A program made the position numbers and the translations under genes. Below, piece by piece: positions 1 through 5,438 of a DNA stretch of 6,952 nucleotides. This DNA comes from a bacterium (lineage in GTDB: Bacteria > Hydrogenedentota > Hydrogenedentia > Hydrogenedentiales > SLHB01). The notes under the pieces were generated by a model. The model ran no database searches and was not told the DNA's origin. It saw nothing but the letters and a program-made list of their open reading frames with translations. The first letter of the stretch is position 1. Every line of letters starts with the position of its first letter. Location of the stretch: the NCBI GenBank assembly GCA_024231375.1, contig JAAEQP010000162.1, positions 1 through 6,952 of the forward strand, written 5' to 3'.

Positions 1-13
1 CTACCTACAAGAG

Positions 14-35
14 ATCCCTCGACTTCGCTCGGGAT
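14..35. repeat. Short imperfect palindrome of dispersed intergenic repeat type
   Basis: The outer arms ATCCC (14-18) and GGGAT (31-35) are inverted copies around a CGA/TCG core. From memory, the core CCCTCGACTTCGCTCGGGAT resembles a repeat seen between genes in many unrelated bacteria. Only one copy lies in the window, so its repeat status is inferred from resemblance and not from local copies. Confidence 0.4.
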
Positions 36-174
36 GACATGGTTGGTGTATGTGTGTGTTTGTTTGGCGGTCTTCGGCACTCCGGCACCTCTTCAGCAGC
101 CCCCCCCTTTATTCCGCTTTCGCACCGGCTGTCATTCACCTCGTTTGATCACGCCGCAACTTATGATATTCTTG

Positions 175-243
175 GCGGATATGGGGACTGTGCCAAGCGG
201 CGCGCTCAGCAGAGCGCAGAGACGGGACTGTCCCCTTATCCGC
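175..243. repeat. 69-nt hairpin (REP-like or leader structure)
   Basis: The arms GCGGATATGGGGAC (175-188) and GTCCCCTTATCCGC (230-243) are inverted copies matching at 13 of 14 positions, with a single T:T mismatch. Inside sits a second perfect stem, GCGCTC (202-207) with GAGCGC (212-217), on an AGCA loop. GGGACTGT also occurs twice in direct orientation (184-191 and 224-231). The whole unit ends 23 nt before the ribosome binding site of the isomerase gene. It may be a REP-type palindromic element, or, if transcribed, a 5' leader fold affecting expression. No transposase is nearby. Confidence 0.65.
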
Positions 244-265
244 AATTGACTCTGTGCGAGTTCGC

Positions 266-273
266 AGAAGGAG
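266..273 (+). promoter_or_regulatory. Ribosome binding site of the isomerase gene
   Basis: AGAAGGAG lies 7 nt before the ATG at 281. It decides the start: the in-frame GTG at 254 lies upstream of it and has no comparable site. Confidence 0.8.
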
Positions 274-280
274 TGAGACC

Positions 281-1870
281 ATGAAAGCGATGAAGAAGGT
301 TTATCTGATTTCCAACGGCGACTACCGCGACTCGGCGGGCGTGGTCTGTTGGCCGATGCAGCAGAAGACGCTCAAAGAGGTCAAGGGCGCGTTCAAGAAG
401 CTCGGCGTCCAGGCGGAAGTGATGAACAAGTACGACCCCAAGCGGAAGCACGGGTTCATCACCAAGCAGACCGATGGCGCCAAGATGCTTGCCAAGCTCG
501 ATCCCGATGCGCCGGTGGTGGTGGTGTTGAGTTGCTGGGCCTATGCGCACCATGTATGCGGCCCTCTGCAGACCCATCGTGGACCGGTGCTCCTTCTCGC
601 GAATTTCGACGGCACCTGGCCCGGACTGGTCGCGCTGCTGAACCACGCCGGTACCCTTGATCGGTTGGGCGTGAAGCATTCGCGGATCTGGGCGGACACG
701 TTCGTGAAGGACGAGTCCTTCATGAAAAACCTGGGCGAGTGGACCAAGACCGGCGTCATCAAGCACAGCATGTCCCACGTGAAAAACGCCGCCAAATTGA
801 AGCTGTCGGGCAAGGCCAAGGCGTTTGGTAAGGATCTGGCCGCGGACATCATGCAGAACAAGCGCATCATGGGGCAGTTCGACCCCGGGTGCATGGGCAT
901 GTTGAACGCCGTGCTCGACCCCGGCAAGCTGGGCGCGTGCGGTATGCCGATTGAATACCTGAACCAGTCCGATTTGCTCGCCGAGATGGCCTTGGTAAGC
1001 GACGAAGAAGCCCAGAAGAACCTGAATTGGCTTCTGCGTAAGAAATGCTGGTTCGACTGGGGTCCCAACCCCGAAGAGCAACTGACCCACGCGCAGGTTA
1101 TGTCCCAGATGAAGATGTATTCCGCTGCCGCGCGCCTTCACAGCCGGTTCGGATGCAGCGCCATCGGCATTCCCTATCAGCTTGGTCTGGTGCGGTCCTG
1201 TCCCGCGTCGGACTTGGTCGAAGGCATGCTGAACAACAGCGACCGACCGCCGGTGCGCGATCTCGAACAAGGCGGAATCATCGCCAAGGGCGAGCCCATC
1301 CCGCACTTCAATGAAGGCGACCTGGGTGCAGGTATCCCCCAGATGCTGATGAAAGACATCTACATGCGCAAGGGCATGGCGCCCGAAACCACGCTGCACG
1401 ATGTCCGCTGGGGCCGCGAATTTGAAGACAAGTTCGTGTGGGTCTTCCTCATTTCCGGCGGCGCGCCGCCCGCGCACTGGAATGGATGGAAGAACACCAA
1501 GGTATACCGTCAACCCAAGATGTACTTCCCCTTGGGCGGCGGCACCTGCGCCGGTGTGTCGAAACCCGGCACCATTACGTGGGCGCGTTTCTACGAAGCC
1601 TATGGCAAGATCGGCATGGACTGCGGTACCGGTGAAGTGATTGAGATGCCGGACGAAGAGGTCCAGGATCGCCTCGACAAGACCACGCCGGTATGGCCTA
1701 TCGCCAATGTGCATATTCCCGGGTACGGCCGCGAGCAGCTCATGGCCTCGCACATGTCGAACCATATCGTCATGGGCTACGGCGACATTCTGCAGGAACT
1801 CGTCGCCACCTGCCTGCACCTGGGCATCCCGACCCGCGTGGCGGGCGATGTGAAGAACACGCTGAAGTAG
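281..1870 (+). CDS. L-fucose/L-arabinose isomerase family protein
   Basis: This 529-residue protein resembles the FucI/AraA-type ketol-isomerases, cytoplasmic metal-dependent enzymes that interconvert aldose and ketose forms of sugars such as L-fucose and L-arabinose. The N-terminal part looks like a Rossmann-type domain: ISNGDYRDSAG near the start, a hydrophobic strand VVVVLSCWAYAHH, then LLLANFDGTWPG with N108-G115. Candidate metal or active-site residues are E345 and D347 in the NEGDLGAG segment, and H491 or H495 in the C-terminal SHMSNHIVMGYG segment; these are assigned by position and residue type, not by alignment. E. coli FucI is longer (about 590 residues), so this is a shorter, divergent branch whose substrate is unknown. 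It has its own terminator and appears monocistronic. The family call is fairly secure; true L-fucose isomerase activity is not shown. Confidence 0.8.
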   Translation: MKAMKKVYLISNGDYRDSAGVVCWPMQQKTLKEVKGAFKKLGVQAEVMNKYDPKRKHGFITKQTDGAKMLAKLDPDAPVVVVLSCWAYAHHVCGPLQTHRGPVLLLANFDGTWPGLVALLNHAGTLDRLGVKHSRIWADTFVKDESFMKNLGEWTKTGVIKHSMSHVKNAAKLKLSGKAKAFGKDLAADIMQNKRIMGQFDPGCMGMLNAVLDPGKLGACGMPIEYLNQSDLLAEMALVSDEEAQKNLNWLLRKKCWFDWGPNPEEQLTHAQVMSQMKMYSAAARLHSRFGCSAIGIPYQLGLVRSCPASDLVEGMLNNSDRPPVRDLEQGGIIAKGEPIPHFNEGDLGAGIPQMLMKDIYMRKGMAPETTLHDVRWGREFEDKFVWVFLISGGAPPAHWNGWKNTKVYRQPKMYFPLGGGTCAGVSKPGTITWARFYEAYGKIGMDCGTGEVIEMPDEEVQDRLDKTTPVWPIANVHIPGYGREQLMASHMSNHIVMGYGDILQELVATCLHLGIPTRVAGDVKNTLK

Positions 1871-1891
1871 CGGTTCCGAGATAGCGAGACA

Positions 1892-1928
1892 AGACGAGCC
1901 CGGTTCCCTCGTGGAGCCGGGCTCGTTT
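1892..1928 (+). terminator. Intrinsic terminator after the isomerase gene
   Basis: A perfect 10-bp stem pairs ACGAGCCCGG (1894-1903) with CCGGGCTCGT (1917-1926). It continues inward through TTCC/GGAG (one G-T wobble) to a five-base CTCGT loop, and outward by two weak pairs. A short T run (1926-1928) and T-rich sequence follow. It begins 22 nt after the stop codon and separates the isomerase from the PHP gene. The U-tract is short, so termination may be incomplete. Confidence 0.8.
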
Positions 1929-1962
1929 GCTGTGTTGGGAAGGAAGCGTCGGACGTTCGTGT

Positions 1963-1996
1963 TTGGTGGCTCCCGGCGGGGTTATAGTGATACAAT
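1963..1996 (+). promoter_or_regulatory. Candidate promoter of the PHP gene
   Basis: Two overlapping -10-like hexamers occur, TATAGT at 1983-1988 and TACAAT at 1991-1996, each matching TATAAT at five of six positions. The only -35-like hexamer is TTGGTG at 1963-1968, whose spacing is short for the first (14) and long for the second (22). A promoter is expected because a terminator lies just upstream, but the -35 assignment is weak. Confidence 0.4.
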
Positions 1997-2034
1997 CCTG
2001 TCCGACCAAGTTTGAGACCCCTACTGCCCAATTC

Positions 2035-2040
2035 TGGAGG
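2035..2040 (+). promoter_or_regulatory. Ribosome binding site of the PHP gene
   Basis: TGGAGG ends 4 nt before the ATG at 2045. It favours that start over the in-frame ATG at 2012, which has no such site ahead of it. Confidence 0.75.
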
Positions 2041-2044
2041 AACC

Positions 2045-3385
2045 ATGTCCGATACCATCGAACAACTCGAAGCCCGGTTGGACGATTTCGACCCCAAGGT
2101 CCGGAGCGAAGCGCTCGGCGCGTTGATCGAACGCACGAAGACGGGTGAGATCGAATTGCCCGAACCCCGGCCCATCGTGAACATGCACTGCCACACGTGC
2201 TACTCCTTCAACGGCTATGGCTATTCGCCCACGTGCCTGGCATGGAAAGCCCGCAAGGCCGGGCTGGCGGTCGCAAGCATTGTGGATTTCGACGTGCTCG
2301 ACGCAGTCGACGAGTTCCTGAACGCCTGCGCGTTGCTTGGTCTGCGCGGTAGCGCGGGGATCGAGACCCGCACGTTCCTGCCGGAATTCGCCACGCGCGA
2401 GATGAATTCACCCGGCGAGCCGGGCGTGGCCTACCACATCGGCGTGGGGTTCACGAGCAACGACTGCGCCGACGACGCCATGCTGGTCGAGCTGAGAGGG
2501 ACCGCACGCGACCGCAATCTCGGCATGATTGAACGGGTCAACGCGTATCTGGACCCGGTGGCCCTCGACTACGAGAAGGATGTGCTGCCCTTCACCCCCG
2601 CGGGCAATGCCACCGAACGGCATCTTGCCATGGCATACGAAGCCAAGGGTCGCGAGTGCTTTCCGGACGACGCGGATCGGACCGGCTTCTGGGCAGACAG
2701 ACTGGGCGTCACCCCGACCAAGATCGCCGAAGCATCCAAGGATTCGCCTGCGTTTCAGGGCCTGATTCGGTCGAAACTGATGAAATCCGGCGGTGTGGGA
2801 TACGTGAAACCTGGGGATGGCGACTTTCCGCAGTTTCGCGCCGTGAACGACTTCATACTCGGCGGTGGCGCGGTACCGGTGGTGGGTTGGCTCGACGGGT
2901 TCAGCCAGGGCGAACAGGATATCGAGGAATTGGTCGACACCATGTTGGGCATGGGCGCCGCGGCGATCAGCATCATCCCCGACCGGAACTGGAACCTTGC
3001 CGACGCCGATCTACGTGCGAAGAAGGTCGCCAAGTTGCACGAGATCGTCGACCTTGCCACGGGCCGTGATCTGCCCATCCTTGTGGGCACCGAGATGAAC
3101 GCCCACGGCCAGCCCTTCGTCGACAATTTTGACGCGCCCGAAATGGCCCCGCTCGTACAGCCCGCGCTTGACGGCGCGTACATTCTCTACGCCCACACCA
3201 TGCTCCAATCGCACCAGGGCATGGGCTACCTCAGTTCCTGGGCCGACGCGCATTTCGATTCGGCCGCCGCCAAGAACACGTTCTACGCCGCCCTCGGCCG
3301 CGCCCTTGACCCAGCCAACACGAGAGCCCTCGACCGGCTCGGCCCGGAAGTGCAACCCGACCAGGTGCTCAAAGAGATCAGCTGA
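2045..3385 (+). CDS. PHP domain-containing metal-dependent hydrolase
   Basis: This 446-residue protein has the hallmarks of the polymerase-and-histidinol-phosphatase (PHP) superfamily, metal-dependent phosphoesterases built on a distorted TIM barrel. Motif I is clear: NMHCHTCYS with H48 and H50. It is followed by the usual helix (AWKARKAGLAVASI) and strand, then GIETRTF with E107, and YHIGVGF with H131. A late NAHG segment (N352, H354) fits the last metal motif. Two usual ligands look changed: the expected D-H-D reads D81-F82-D83, and the expected D-x-H reads N352-A353-H354. Residues 16-29 (DPKVRSEALGALIE) resemble a HEAT-type helix. There is no signal peptide, so it is probably cytoplasmic. 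Substrate unknown: phosphatase, cyclic phosphodiesterase and non-hydrolytic roles all remain possible. It stands alone between a terminator and a convergent gene. Confidence 0.8.
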   Translation: MSDTIEQLEARLDDFDPKVRSEALGALIERTKTGEIELPEPRPIVNMHCHTCYSFNGYGYSPTCLAWKARKAGLAVASIVDFDVLDAVDEFLNACALLGLRGSAGIETRTFLPEFATREMNSPGEPGVAYHIGVGFTSNDCADDAMLVELRGTARDRNLGMIERVNAYLDPVALDYEKDVLPFTPAGNATERHLAMAYEAKGRECFPDDADRTGFWADRLGVTPTKIAEASKDSPAFQGLIRSKLMKSGGVGYVKPGDGDFPQFRAVNDFILGGGAVPVVGWLDGFSQGEQDIEELVDTMLGMGAAAISIIPDRNWNLADADLRAKKVAKLHEIVDLATGRDLPILVGTEMNAHGQPFVDNFDAPEMAPLVQPALDGAYILYAHTMLQSHQGMGYLSSWADAHFDSAAAKNTFYAALGRALDPANTRALDRLGPEVQPDQVLKEIS

Positions 3386-3423
3386 CGGGCGCTGGAGTTC
3401 AGGAATCCCCAGTTTCCATACAA

Positions 3424-3493
3424 GCCCATTCACGACCACAAGGAGTGACCCGAAGCCGCCCAACTGAGCGAGTAGGTTGTGGTCTGTGTGGGC
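3424..3493. repeat. 70-nt imperfect inverted repeat (long hairpin)
   Basis: Three segments pair in order: GCCCA (3424-3428) with TGGGC (3489-3493), CAC (3431-3433) with GTG (3486-3488), and GACCACAA (3434-3441) with TTGTGGTC (3477-3484). This gives 16 pairs interrupted only by a TT bulge and a single T bulge, closing a loop of about 35 nt. It starts 38 nt after the PHP stop codon. It could be a transcript-end structure, a small non-autonomous palindromic element or a structured RNA. Confidence 0.6.
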
Positions 3494-3520
3494 GATGAGG
3501 CCGATTTGGACCGTCTTCCG

Positions 3521-3541
3521 CCCTCTCCCGACGGGAGAGGG
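3521..3541. repeat. CCCTCTCCC/GGGAGAGGG palindrome, possible terminator
   Basis: A perfect 9-bp stem, CCCTCTCCC (3521-3529) with GGGAGAGGG (3533-3541), closes on a GAC loop. The flank GTGGGGTGAGGGG and the stem match, from memory, a palindromic repeat common between genes in many bacterial phyla. TCTTCAATTTT follows shortly after, so it may also act as a terminator for the PHP gene. Only one copy is in the window. Confidence 0.6.
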
Positions 3542-3626
3542 GTGGGGTGAGGGGTCTTCAATTTTCCCGCATTATGCCGATTGCGAAACTGGGGAGCACT
3601 GAGGCGCTGGAGACTGCAGAGTCAAC

Positions 3627-3813
3627 ACCTGCTTAGCAGGTACGTGGTGGCGGCGCGCTGCTGCGCGCCCGGCTCTGCGGAAGCAGAGCTCTACCTCGCG
3701 CCCACCCGTAGACCGGCACCCCGTGGTCCTGAAAGGACCGCACATAACAGCCCGGGGTGGAGCGAAGCGGAACCCCGGGATCGCTCACCCGATCATCGGA
3801 GCCCTGTAAGGGC
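3627..3813. repeat. Array of six consecutive small stem-loops
   Basis: In order: ACCTGC/GCAGGT (3627-3641, loop TTA); GGCGCGC/GCGCGCC (3652-3669, loop TGCT); GCTCTGC/GCAGAGC (3672-3689, loop GGAA); GGTCCT/AGGACC (3725-3739, loop GAA); CCCGGGGT/ACCCCGGG (3751-3779), whose loop holds a further GC-GAA-GC mini-stem; and GCCCT/AGGGC (3801-3813, loop GTA). All stems are perfect. The CCCGGGGTGGAGCG and GCCCTGTAAGGGC units recall, from memory, repeats common in planctomycete-like genomes. The array ends 18 nt beyond the stop codon of the minus-strand oxidoreductase gene. An open frame running through it (3581-3919) is an artefact of the palindromes. Confidence 0.7.
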
Positions 3814-3831
3814 GAAACAACCGGGCGTACC

Positions 3832-5130
3832 TCACGCCTTCGCTCTGAACGTCCAGGGCTTTCGCATGGGACACGACATCAATGCCTGCGCGTCTTCGTC
3901 GCCGTTGGGGAACTCCTGACGCACGGGGTCCCATTTCAGCTTCCGGCCCAACCGCATGGAGATGTTGCCCAAATGCATCGCCGTGCTCAGGTGATGGATG
4001 TCTTCCGGCGAATAGGTCGTCGTCTTCCGATCCTTCACTGCGTTGATGAAATCCACATGCTCGCTGGGCGGTCGCGGCCACATCTTGCTCTCGTCCGGCG
4101 CGATGACCGTCTCCAGGATCGCCGGGTCGCTGGCTTCCAACGCCGCACGCCATGACGGGGACTGGACCCAGCCGTCCGAACCCTCGAATCGGATGCCCGT
4201 GCCGCCCGACTTCACAAACATCTCTACATCGTCGGCATACTGGTAACGGAGCTTGTACGTCGTCGCCGTGGTCGACATGGAGTTCTCGGGGAACACGCCC
4301 TCGCCGTGTACCTCCAACGGGCCCCCGAGTTGCTGAAACATGGCCACTTGGGCCGTGTCCATGAGGTGCGCGCCCCAATCGGTCAGCTTGCCGCCGGAAT
4401 AGTCCCATATGTTGCGCCACTGTTGCGGGCCCAGCTTTGTGGGCGTGTACGGCGTGTACGGCGCCGGGCCTAACCAGAGGTCGTATTCGAGACCGCCCGG
4501 TACAGGCGCTTCCTCCTCCCGCTCGTAGATCTCGCCTTCGGGCAGCGTGACCAGCACGCGGTTCAGTTTGCCAAGCCGCCCGTTTCGCACCAGCTCCGCC
4601 AGGCGGTAGTACTGCGAGACTGAGCGATCCTCGATCCCGCCCTGATACACCACGCCCGTCTTGTTCATCACATCGACGAGGGTGCGGCCCTGGTCGATAT
4701 TGAGGGTTGGTTTTTCGCAGAAGACATCTTTGCCGGCGCGCGCCGCCATCACGGACATCAGCACATGCCAATGGTCGGGCGTCGAAATCACCACCGCGTC
4801 AATGTCTTCGCGCCGGAGGATATCGCGAAAGTCGGCGTACACTGCGCAGTCGGTGTTGCTGTACGCGGCGTTCACCTTGCCCCGCGCCTTCTCGCGCCGG
4901 CCCTTGTACACATCGCACACCGCAAGCACACGCGCTTCGGAGGTCTTCAAGAAGGGATCCAGGTTCCAGCCCATGCCGTGGGTGCCCATGCCAATGCATC
5001 CCAGCGTGATCTGTCCGTTGGCCGATGGTGCGGACACTGGTTCCCTCCGCGTCCGGCATGCCGAAAGTGCCGGCAACGAGGCCGCACCTGCCCATTTCAG
5101 GAAATCTCGCCGGTTCGTCGTTCTCGACAT
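3832..5130 (-). CDS. Gfo/Idh/MocA family oxidoreductase with Tat signal and lipobox
   Basis: This 432-residue protein is an NAD(P)-dependent oxidoreductase of the Gfo/Idh/MocA family, which oxidises or reduces sugars, polyols and their derivatives. The N-terminus carries a twin-arginine motif (N-R-R-D-F-L-K, residues 6-12), a hydrophobic stretch and LSAC with C25 as a possible lipidation cysteine, so export by Tat and membrane anchoring are likely. The nucleotide-binding domain follows: GCIGMGTHG (44-52), VLAVCD (68-73), STPDHWH (116-122) and the catalytic E139-K140-P141. The C-terminal substrate domain includes GGKLTDWGAHLMD (246-258), where D251, H255 and D258 are candidate active-site residues. 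I chose the start at 5130 because GAGGGG lies just upstream and the Tat motif sits at the correct distance; longer in-frame starts (5160, 5238) lack a ribosome site. Many exported members bind the cofactor tightly. Substrate unknown. Confidence 0.88.
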   Translation of the reverse strand: MSRTTNRRDFLKWAGAASLPALSACRTRREPVSAPSANGQITLGCIGMGTHGMGWNLDPFLKTSEARVLAVCDVYKGRREKARGKVNAAYSNTDCAVYADFRDILRREDIDAVVISTPDHWHVLMSVMAARAGKDVFCEKPTLNIDQGRTLVDVMNKTGVVYQGGIEDRSVSQYYRLAELVRNGRLGKLNRVLVTLPEGEIYEREEEAPVPGGLEYDLWLGPAPYTPYTPTKLGPQQWRNIWDYSGGKLTDWGAHLMDTAQVAMFQQLGGPLEVHGEGVFPENSMSTTATTYKLRYQYADDVEMFVKSGGTGIRFEGSDGWVQSPSWRAALEASDPAILETVIAPDESKMWPRPPSEHVDFINAVKDRKTTTYSPEDIHHLSTAMHLGNISMRLGRKLKWDPVRQEFPNGDEDAQALMSCPMRKPWTFRAKA

Positions 5131-5135
5131 GCCAA

Positions 5136-5143
5136 ATCCCCTC
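5136..5143 (-). promoter_or_regulatory. Ribosome binding site of the Tat oxidoreductase gene
   Basis: On the minus strand GAGGGGAT ends 5 nt before the ATG at 5130. It supports that start over the in-frame ATG at 5160, which is preceded by a C-rich stretch. Confidence 0.65.
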
Positions 5144-5167
5144 GTTTGAAGCCGATCCATAGGGGGG

Positions 5168-5196
5168 AGCTTAGGCCATATCTGGCCGGAGAACAA
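5168..5196 (-). promoter_or_regulatory. Weak candidate minus-strand promoter with inverted repeat in its spacer
   Basis: Reading the minus strand, TTGTTC (5196-5191) and TAAGCT (5173-5168) are 17 nt apart, the ideal sigma-70 spacing. The -35 is fair, but the -10 matches TATAAT at only about three positions. The inverted repeat GGCCA (5174-5178) / TGGCC (5183-5187) fills most of the spacer, a place where a repressor would block transcription. The arrangement is suggestive and the promoter match is poor. Confidence 0.25.
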
Positions 5197-5201
5197 GTTG
5201 G

Positions 5202-5215
5202 GCGGACGCGTCCGC
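5202..5215. promoter_or_regulatory. Perfect 14-bp palindrome, candidate operator
   Basis: GCGGACGCGTCCGC reads the same on both strands and has a central CG, like many operators bound by dimeric LacI-family sugar regulators. It lies 72 nt upstream of the Tat oxidoreductase start and about 58 nt upstream of the candidate plus-strand -35 box. No regulator gene is in the window. In GC-rich DNA such a palindrome can also arise by chance. Confidence 0.35.
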
Positions 5216-5272
5216 TCCGGGAGGAGCGTCGACCCCAACCGGAGGCTGCCGAAGCCCGGAATGGGGTCCGTC

Positions 5273-5302
5273 TTGATTTTTCACGTGGTTGGGCGCTATA
5301 CC
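5273..5302 (+). promoter_or_regulatory. Candidate promoter of the isomerase-dehydrogenase operon
   Basis: TTGATT (5273-5278) and TATACC (5297-5302) are separated by 18 nt. Each matches its sigma-70 consensus hexamer at four of six positions. A start near 5309 would leave a leader of about 130 nt carrying two GC-rich hairpins. It is the best-spaced pair that I found on the plus strand of this gap. Confidence 0.4.
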
Positions 5303-5355
5303 GTTAGGACTGTGACGGACCGGCAAGGGCCCAAATCTCTCGATTCAGGTGCGCG

Positions 5356-5412
5356 GCCCCGGTTCACACGGGGGCTCTGAGAACCAGCACGGCGCGGCAA
5401 CGCGGGCCGCGC
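5356..5412 (+). other. Two GC-rich hairpins in the leader of the isomerase gene
   Basis: The first pairs GCCCC (5356-5360) with GGGGC (5371-5375). The second is a perfect 7-bp stem, GCGCGGC (5392-5398) with GCCGCGC (5406-5412), closing a 7-nt loop. The second ends 10 nt before the AAAGGA ribosome site. Neither is followed by a T run, so they are not obvious terminators. I recognise no riboswitch class. Confidence 0.45.
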
Positions 5413-5422
5413 GAAAGATTAG

Positions 5423-5428
5423 AAAGGA
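5423..5428 (+). promoter_or_regulatory. Ribosome binding site of the TIM-barrel isomerase gene
   Basis: AAAGGA lies 10 nt before the ATG at 5439 and supports this start over the in-frame ATG at 5349. The upstream extension would encode a low-complexity segment across the leader hairpins. Confidence 0.65.
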
Positions 5429-5438
5429 CGGCGTAACA

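Larger units (their letters stand above)
1..280. other. Non-coding region upstream of the isomerase gene
   Basis: I see no credible gene here; the short open frames have no ribosome site and read through low-complexity sequence, including a GT-rich stretch at about 46-65 and a run of eight C at 100-107. The left end holds a palindromic dispersed-repeat-like motif (14-35) and the right part a long hairpin (175-243). A TATGAT hexamer at 162-167 resembles a -10 box and would start transcription close to the hairpin base, but I find no -35 box at proper spacing, so the promoter of the downstream gene is not assigned. Confidence 0.6.
3386..3831. other. Hairpin-rich gap between convergent genes
   Basis: The 446 nt between the stop codons of the PHP gene and the opposing oxidoreductase gene hold no credible gene. 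They contain a long imperfect hairpin (3424-3493), a GGGAGAGGG-type palindrome (3521-3541) and a run of six small stem-loops (3627-3813), each listed separately. Such structure can end transcription from both sides. Confidence 0.7.
5131..5438. other. Divergent control region between the two oxidoreductase transcripts
   Basis: This 308-nt gap separates the start codons of the minus-strand Tat oxidoreductase and the plus-strand isomerase. It contains no gene I can support. It holds a possible minus-strand promoter with an inverted repeat (5168-5196), a perfect 14-bp palindrome (5202-5215), a possible plus-strand promoter (5273-5302) and two GC-rich leader hairpins (5356-5412). Confidence 0.6.

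Noticed and set aside
34..284. Two overlapping small frames at the left end
   Set aside because: No ribosome site, low-complexity start, and both cross the hairpin; one runs over the true start of the isomerase gene.
236..1819. Long minus-strand open frame of 527 codons opposite the isomerase gene
   Set aside because: It mirrors the plus-strand gene, shows no recognisable domain and has Arg/His/Val-rich content typical of an antisense frame in GC-rich DNA. The plus-strand frame has clear family motifs and a ribosome site.
3424..3493. tRNA-like gene, because the length is 70 nt with paired ends
   Set aside because: The paired ends continue as one long stem of 16 pairs with no D-arm, anticodon arm or T-loop pattern.
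3627..3813. CRISPR-like array
   Set aside because: The units differ in sequence and spacing; they share only hairpin form, with no repeated direct sequence and no spacers.
3581..3919. Plus-strand open frame of 112 codons through the convergent gap
   Set aside because: It reads across the six stem-loops and into the antisense of the oxidoreductase gene, with no ribosome site; the open frame is a by-product of GC-rich palindromes.
4442..4459. Tandem 9-bp duplication GGCGTGTAC inside the Tat oxidoreductase
   Set aside because: It keeps the frame (a repeated Tyr-Thr-Pro unit) and is a minor local duplication without evidence of function.
3785..4771. Minus-strand open frame of 328 codons overlapping the Tat oxidoreductase
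   Set aside because: It is a shifted frame of the real gene, with low-complexity Arg/Gly/Ala content and no family motif.
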